DNA of 64,000 bases from Nymphaea colorata (lineage: Eukaryota > Streptophyta > Magnoliopsida > Nymphaeales > Nymphaeaceae). Within the stretch, counting starts at the first letter, position 1. Every line of letters starts with the position of its first letter. Both the position numbers and the translations under genes were made by a program. The DNA is taken from contig NC_045146.1 of assembly GCF_008831285.2 (NCBI RefSeq), positions 20,227,289 through 20,291,288 of the forward strand. Reading direction: 5' to 3'. The notes beneath the pieces were generated by a model that saw nothing but the letters and a program-made list of their open reading frames with translations, ran no database searches and was not told where the DNA came from. This document shows, piece by piece, positions 59,418-64,000 of the stretch.

Positions 59418-61394
59418 ATGCTTTGGAGGGAGGCGGCCAGAGAAGGACTTGCCCTTCTCGTGTCTAGTAACTGCTTATGCTTCAACAAACTGTTGCAGGT
59501 CCATGCCAAGATAGTCTCGCTGGGTCAGCACCAGAATGTTTTCCTGGCCAGCCTCCTTATCACCAAGTATTGCTCCTTTGGTCGCATTCAAGCGGCCCGT
59601 CTTGTCCTCCATTCTGTCGAATACAAGCCTGGTCCTCTCTTATGGAATTCAATGATGAGGGGTTGCTTGAAGAACCGCCAATTTGGGTGGGCTCTCGATG
59701 TTTACCATGAGATGGTATCCTTTAAGAGTCGAGCAGATGAGCAGACGTTCCATCTTGTTATCAAAGCGTGTACCGAGTTAGCGGAGCTTGATTTTGCGGT
59801 AGGTGTTCATGAGAGTATGAAGATGGGAGGGGTTGAGCTGGGCGCTCTTGTTGGGACTGAGTTGATCAACATATACTGCAAATTTGGTCGGGTGGACGTA
59901 GGGCGTCAAGTGTTTGATGAAATGCTTGACAAAGACTCTGTTGCTTGGAATGCCATGATTGCAGGTTACGCACGAAGTGGGTTACTCTACGATGCCATGA
60001 AATTGTTCTGCTGCATGCGATGTTCTGGTAATGTGGTTCGTCCAACCGAAGCCACATTCATCAGCTTGATCTCAGCATGTGGGAATTCTAGATGGCTGAT
60101 CGTGGGCGAGGTGGTTTGTGCTGATGTGATGAAGCTAGGATTTGAAAATTTTGTGTCACTATGCAACTCAATCATAGAGATGTACAATAAGTGCAAGTGT
60201 GTGGCTGTTGCTTCCAAGCTGTTTGACGGAATGCTGGGTAAGGATGTTGTATCATGGAATTCCATGATCGCAGGCTATGCACAAAATGGATGCGAAAAGG
60301 AGGCGCTTCTGCTTTTCCATCGAATGCTACGTCATGCCGCGGTGGTGCCAACTAGAGCGACTCTGCTCAATGTTTTACGTGCCTGTGCTGATCTGCGTCT
60401 TTGGCAGGAGGGTGAACGGCTAGTGAAATATTGCAGAGACAAAGCAGGTTTAGAAATGGATGTTTCTCTGGGTACTGCTCTCATTAGCATGTACACGAAG
60501 TGCAGAAAAATGAATGCTGCTCTAAAATTGTTCAGTAGAATGCCCGATAGGGATGTTATTACTTGGAACACCATGGTCAAAGCTTATGTGGACCTCGAAC
60601 AATACAATGAGCTGTCCAATTTCTTGTTGAACATGCAGTGCCATGGGATTCTTCCTGACGAGGTAACCATGCTAATCATTCTTCCCATGCTTGCTTCTAC
60701 TGCATCTCTGAGGAAAGGAAATGAAGCACATACTTGTGTAATCAGAAGAGGACTTAATAGAGATAGAGCTGTAGCTAATGCTTTGATTGATATGTATGCA
60801 AAGTGTGGAAAAATTTCATATTCGCGTGCGGTCTTCGAAAGGATCTTAGATAAAGATGTCGTGTCATGGACTGCTATAATATCAGGCTATGCAATACATG
60901 GAGATTGCAATGAGGCACTCTCCCTGTTTGCCCTCATGCAACAGTCGGATGCTACACCAAATGACTACACTTTCACTGCTGTGTTAACAGCATGCAATCA
61001 TGCAGGGCTGGTGGAGATGGGGAGGGAAATCTTCCGATCTATGAGTGAAGTCTACGGCATCAAACCAAGCGTGCGACACTGTGCGTGCATGGCTGATCTC
61101 TTCTGCCGTATAGGCCTCTTGGCGGAGGCATATCAGATGGCACAGGCGATGCCTACGGACAGTGCCAAGGTATGGGGTTCCATATTGAGTGCTTGCAGAA
61201 TTTACTGCAACCCAGGACTTGCAGAAAAGGTGGCCACGCATCTATTCAAATTGGAGCCGAGGAATGCAGCAAACTATGTACTTCTTGCAAGCATTTACGT
61301 CTCTGCTGGTAGAAGAAAAGATGCTAACAGAATTTTGAGGTTGCTGAAAGAGAATGATCTCCCAAAGGACAGCGGTGCCAGTTGGATCGTGTGA
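59418..61394 (+). CDS. Pentatricopeptide repeat protein, PLS class ending at the E motif, intronless
   Basis: A 658-residue PPR protein of the type that binds organellar RNA in a sequence-specific way, mostly for C-to-U editing or processing. The sequence is a run of about a dozen PPR units of P, L and S kinds, with repeated signatures such as ELINIYCKFGRVDVGRQVF, DSVAWNAMIAGYARSG, DVVSWNSMIAGYAQNG, ALISMYTKCRKM, ALIDMYAKCGKI and DVVSWTAIISGYAIHG. Residues about 584-658 form the E motif (VWGSILSACRIYCNP ... NYVLLASIY ... GASWIV) and the protein stops there, without E+ or DYW domains. E-class proteins without DYW are thought to recruit a DYW deaminase in trans. The frame is uninterrupted. The N-terminus (MLWREAAREGLALLV) is short for an organelle targeting peptide, so the compartment is unclear. 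Confidence 0.93.
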   Translation: MLWREAAREGLALLVSSNCLCFNKLLQVHAKIVSLGQHQNVFLASLLITKYCSFGRIQAARLVLHSVEYKPGPLLWNSMMRGCLKNRQFGWALDVYHEMVSFKSRADEQTFHLVIKACTELAELDFAVGVHESMKMGGVELGALVGTELINIYCKFGRVDVGRQVFDEMLDKDSVAWNAMIAGYARSGLLYDAMKLFCCMRCSGNVVRPTEATFISLISACGNSRWLIVGEVVCADVMKLGFENFVSLCNSIIEMYNKCKCVAVASKLFDGMLGKDVVSWNSMIAGYAQNGCEKEALLLFHRMLRHAAVVPTRATLLNVLRACADLRLWQEGERLVKYCRDKAGLEMDVSLGTALISMYTKCRKMNAALKLFSRMPDRDVITWNTMVKAYVDLEQYNELSNFLLNMQCHGILPDEVTMLIILPMLASTASLRKGNEAHTCVIRRGLNRDRAVANALIDMYAKCGKISYSRAVFERILDKDVVSWTAIISGYAIHGDCNEALSLFALMQQSDATPNDYTFTAVLTACNHAGLVEMGREIFRSMSEVYGIKPSVRHCACMADLFCRIGLLAEAYQMAQAMPTDSAKVWGSILSACRIYCNPGLAEKVATHLFKLEPRNAANYVLLASIYVSAGRRKDANRILRLLKENDLPKDSGASWIV

Positions 61395-62318
61395 CAATGT
61401 TCAGTGGCCTGATACTGGGGTGCTGGAGCCCCTGACAGGGAAAATCCCAGTATCTTTTGTAGCAATGTCACGTCCACTGCCGATATAAAGACACTGCGTC
61501 CACTGCCGATGTGAAGATAATGCCATGTGGATAAAGAGCGCCGGCCTGTGGTGTCCTGTCCAAAGCCCGAGCACCAACCCTCGGCTAGAAAAAGAGCTGC
61601 CTTGGCCTAGGCCTAAGGTGCAGGGCCCCCGTTACCCCTGTCCAATTCAGTTCCACTGAATACTCACTCAAACCCGAAGCGAATAACCATGTTCTCAACC
61701 AAAAATGGGAGCGGTAGGGATGTAGAGGACGTGGTTTTTGGATTTTGGTCCTTTTTGGCCGTACCAAGTTCATCAAGAATCACTTGTCAAGGCATTTAAG
61801 TTATCCGAACCAGGACGTCTCTAAGCCCAGCCCGGGCTCGCCAATTTAAGCCAGAGACAGGACACCTTGGGCAAAGTCACAAATGTCATCGGTAGGAGAA
61901 AAAAGTGGCTATATTGTTTGCTTCGTATTGAAGATTGTATAAAAAGTACACTCAACTTTTCGAAGAGATAACAAAACCATACTCAATCATGAACGTTTTA
62001 TATTTAGCCACTTCATTTTTTATAGATGTAGATATAATTGAAAATGTCTGAGGGTCAGTCCGTCTCCTTGTGTATTGGAAATTCGGACAATTCATTTCCG
62101 GTTGTTAAGCTGTTTAAGCTCATTTTGCAGCAATAGTAACTAGGTGCCGTGGAGCACTTCACGATATTCGCAAGTTGTAGTGTTCCTTGGGTGGGTAAGT
62201 CGTAGGGTTCCTTTTTGACCTGTTCTTGTATTTATGACGGGTTCTTTTGGAGCGTCATTTGCCAAAGCGTATTTTTTCATGGAGATTAACTCTTGAAGCC
62301 ATTCCCAACTGTGGGAGG
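61395..62318. other. Spacer between the PPR gene and the oxygenase gene
   Basis: PPR 3' flank, with a short duplication (GTCCACTGCCGATATAAAGA near 61473 and a similar copy near 61498), followed by the presumed promoter of the next gene. No other gene is seen. Confidence 0.5.
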
Positions 62319-64000
62319 ATGGGGGGCAAAGGAAAAACCAGCCGCCAGATGGAGAAGAAATCGTTGTGGCCCGAAATAAAAACGAAATCTCATCTTAAAG
62401 CTACATTCCTCAAGGATTCTCATCTCTTTACGGTACGTGTTAGGCGGTTCCCACTTGTCTCTCAACCGAATCGTGGTATGTAGCGTTTGCTCCCTTGCGA
62501 TTCAAAGCGAGAAGCTTTCCAAGTGGGGTGCTGTTCAGTCTTTATCCTTTTAGCTTTGTCGTCATGGATGCTGAAGAGAAAAATCTTCCAATGAACTTAG
62601 TTGTGAGGCTATGTGGGTCGAATTCTTCTGTATTTGTTTTTGCCAGATTTGAATGCGATCTGGCACACGTTTTTTAGTCTATCGGATGGTATAACGCCGT
62701 CCGGAAGCATACGAAGTGGAGTTAGAAGAATTGTGCGCCGGACAACACCGGACGCCCATGTGGGTATGGATCCAGTTGATGCCTAGAGCGAGTAGAATCA
62801 TTTGAGGTGGTTTATTTCTTAAAGAATGAAGTAAATATGCTTTCGTTCGCCGTGGAACCTTAGACGTGATATAGATTGAAGTTCTGCAGGCATAATAAGC
62901 AATGTCTGGTTCTGAAGTGAGGTCCTGGACTGTTGTTTTTCTTACGATAATTTATTAATTCACTCTGATGTTGGCAGTAAAACGGATGGTGATGATCTTT
63001 GGTCCCTCCAAATTCGCGAAAAAATCTTTAGGGCGGGTTTTTAGGTTCCTTTGAAGTTTTTATAATATCTTCCTGTTGAAAATTAATCTCAAGATGGCAA
63101 TTATGCTCCAAGAAATTGCTACTGTCAAACAGCCCTGAACAACTGTTCATTTTGTTCCCTTCTGAGGGTCCAGAATAAGCTACAGAACTGCAAGCTGAAC
63201 CGTTGTACAGATACCACAATAGTGATACTGTTCGTACATCGTAACCATTTTGCTAATAAAAGAGGAACGTCTAGTGCCGAGATTACTTGGATAGGACATG
63301 ATCACAGAGCACGGGAACACCTTGGTCCAAATTTTAGCTCAAATTTATGTTCTGTTAAAGACATTTTGTTGCTGGCATATTATCAAGATGTGTCGCTACT
63401 AGTTTGTCTTGTCAATCACACATCCAAACAAGCTGACACGAGTGCATGTCCCACCTGGTTGCTTGTTTTTGTGCATAACAAAGAGAAAGATGTTCCACGT
63501 ACTGATGAAGATCATAAAACGAAGAAGCCTAGCTGCAAAGGATGTTCATGTAGATTTTCTTAATTCCATTTAGCAAGTTTGCTAACTGTTTCTTTTTCGT
63601 TTGCTTGAGTTGATCTCTTTTTTCATAAAAGCAGCTTTGCCTCACCTTCCGTTCAGTTGCGAAAATTGTTCTGTCAATAAGTTGTTCATTTGCTTCTTTT
63701 GTTGCACCATATTTTTTCATTTTCATGTGCAACTGAATATTTTTCCCGTCGTCAGTAGTTGCTACCTTTCATGGCACTAGGACTATTCATGTAGTGATGT
63801 TCTTACAGGTGCAAGACTTCCTTACTGCTGCAGAATCAAAGTCCTTCATCCAGGCTGCTGACTCTGTAGGTTTTGTCCATCAAGGGAGCCTTGGTCCAGC
63901 AAAAGGGGAAGCTTATAGGGATAATGACAGGATATCTGTTGAAGATCCAATCCTTGCAGAAAAGATATGGAAATCCGGACTTGATAAATTATTCAATGGC
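62319..64000 (+). CDS. 2-oxoglutarate/Fe(II)-dependent oxygenase, 5' part (prolyl 4-hydroxylase-like)
   Basis: The gene runs off the right edge; only the first two exons are here. Exon 1 is 62319-62432 (38 codons, MGGKGKTSRQ ... LKDSHLFT) with donor GTACGT. Exon 2 starts at 63809 after TTCTTACAG, continues in phase with VQDFLTAAESKSFIQAAD and GFVHQGSLGPAKGEAYRDND, then RISVEDPILAEKIW, and is still open at 64000. This matches the N-terminal part of plant P4Hc-type 2OG-Fe(II) oxygenases, where DNDRIS is strongly conserved. The iron-binding HxD...H residues lie beyond the window, so activity cannot be judged. The frame continues upstream of the chosen ATG only through a TTG codon at 62247. The intron is 1,376 bp. 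The exact substrate is unknown. Confidence 0.87.

Overview
The window is nuclear DNA from a flowering plant. It carries spliced genes with GT-AG introns, a 3-ketoacyl-CoA synthase, plant-type subtilase and phospholipase D genes, an intronless PPR gene, and many small repeats and transposon remnants. I cannot name the lineage from the sequence alone.

Layout. 1-9 kb: no supported gene, but two tandem minisatellites, a foldback sequence and two candidate terminal-inverted-repeat elements. 9.0-10.5 kb (+): an intronless KCS whose catalytic cysteine and asparagine are present but whose catalytic histidine is a proline. 13.3-18.1 kb (-): five-exon SmD3 with a 3.4-kb first intron. 18.5-20.6 kb (+): a decayed LINE with an internal insertion. 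21.2-22.9 kb (-): three-exon GH29 alpha-L-fucosidase. 22.9-32.2 kb: a long gene-poor stretch with microsatellites and one candidate hAT-like element. 32.2-34.6 kb (+): intronless SBT1-type subtilase. 35.1-37.7 kb (-): a decayed copy of the copper chaperone for superoxide dismutase (CCS). 39.2-45.4 kb and 49.3-58.5 kb (+): two tandem ten-exon phospholipase D beta/gamma-type genes. 59.4-61.4 kb (+): an intronless PLS-type PPR gene ending at the E motif. 62.3 kb to the end (+): the first two exons of a 2-oxoglutarate/Fe(II) oxygenase that runs off the window.

The genes do not form an operon or pathway cluster. KCS (wax and very-long-chain lipid), PLD (phosphatidic acid signalling), fucosidase and subtilase (cell wall and apoplast) are ordinary plant neighbours. 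The notable points are the KCS lacking two conserved histidines, and the PLD pair in which the upstream copy lacks the proline-rich N-terminal extension of its neighbour while all ten exons stay in phase. The CCS pseudogene, a small TRIM element with readable primer-binding site and target duplication in the last PLD intron, and a hAT-type MITE with an 8-bp target duplication in another PLD intron are also worth a look. I found no clearly new multi-gene system.

Exon boundaries were read by eye from GT-AG sites and reading-frame continuity, and for the PLD pair by comparing the two copies. In four places an open frame can be extended upstream through a non-ATG codon; I used the first ATG instead (subtilase, upstream PLD, oxygenase) or the ATG that fits the family (SmD3).
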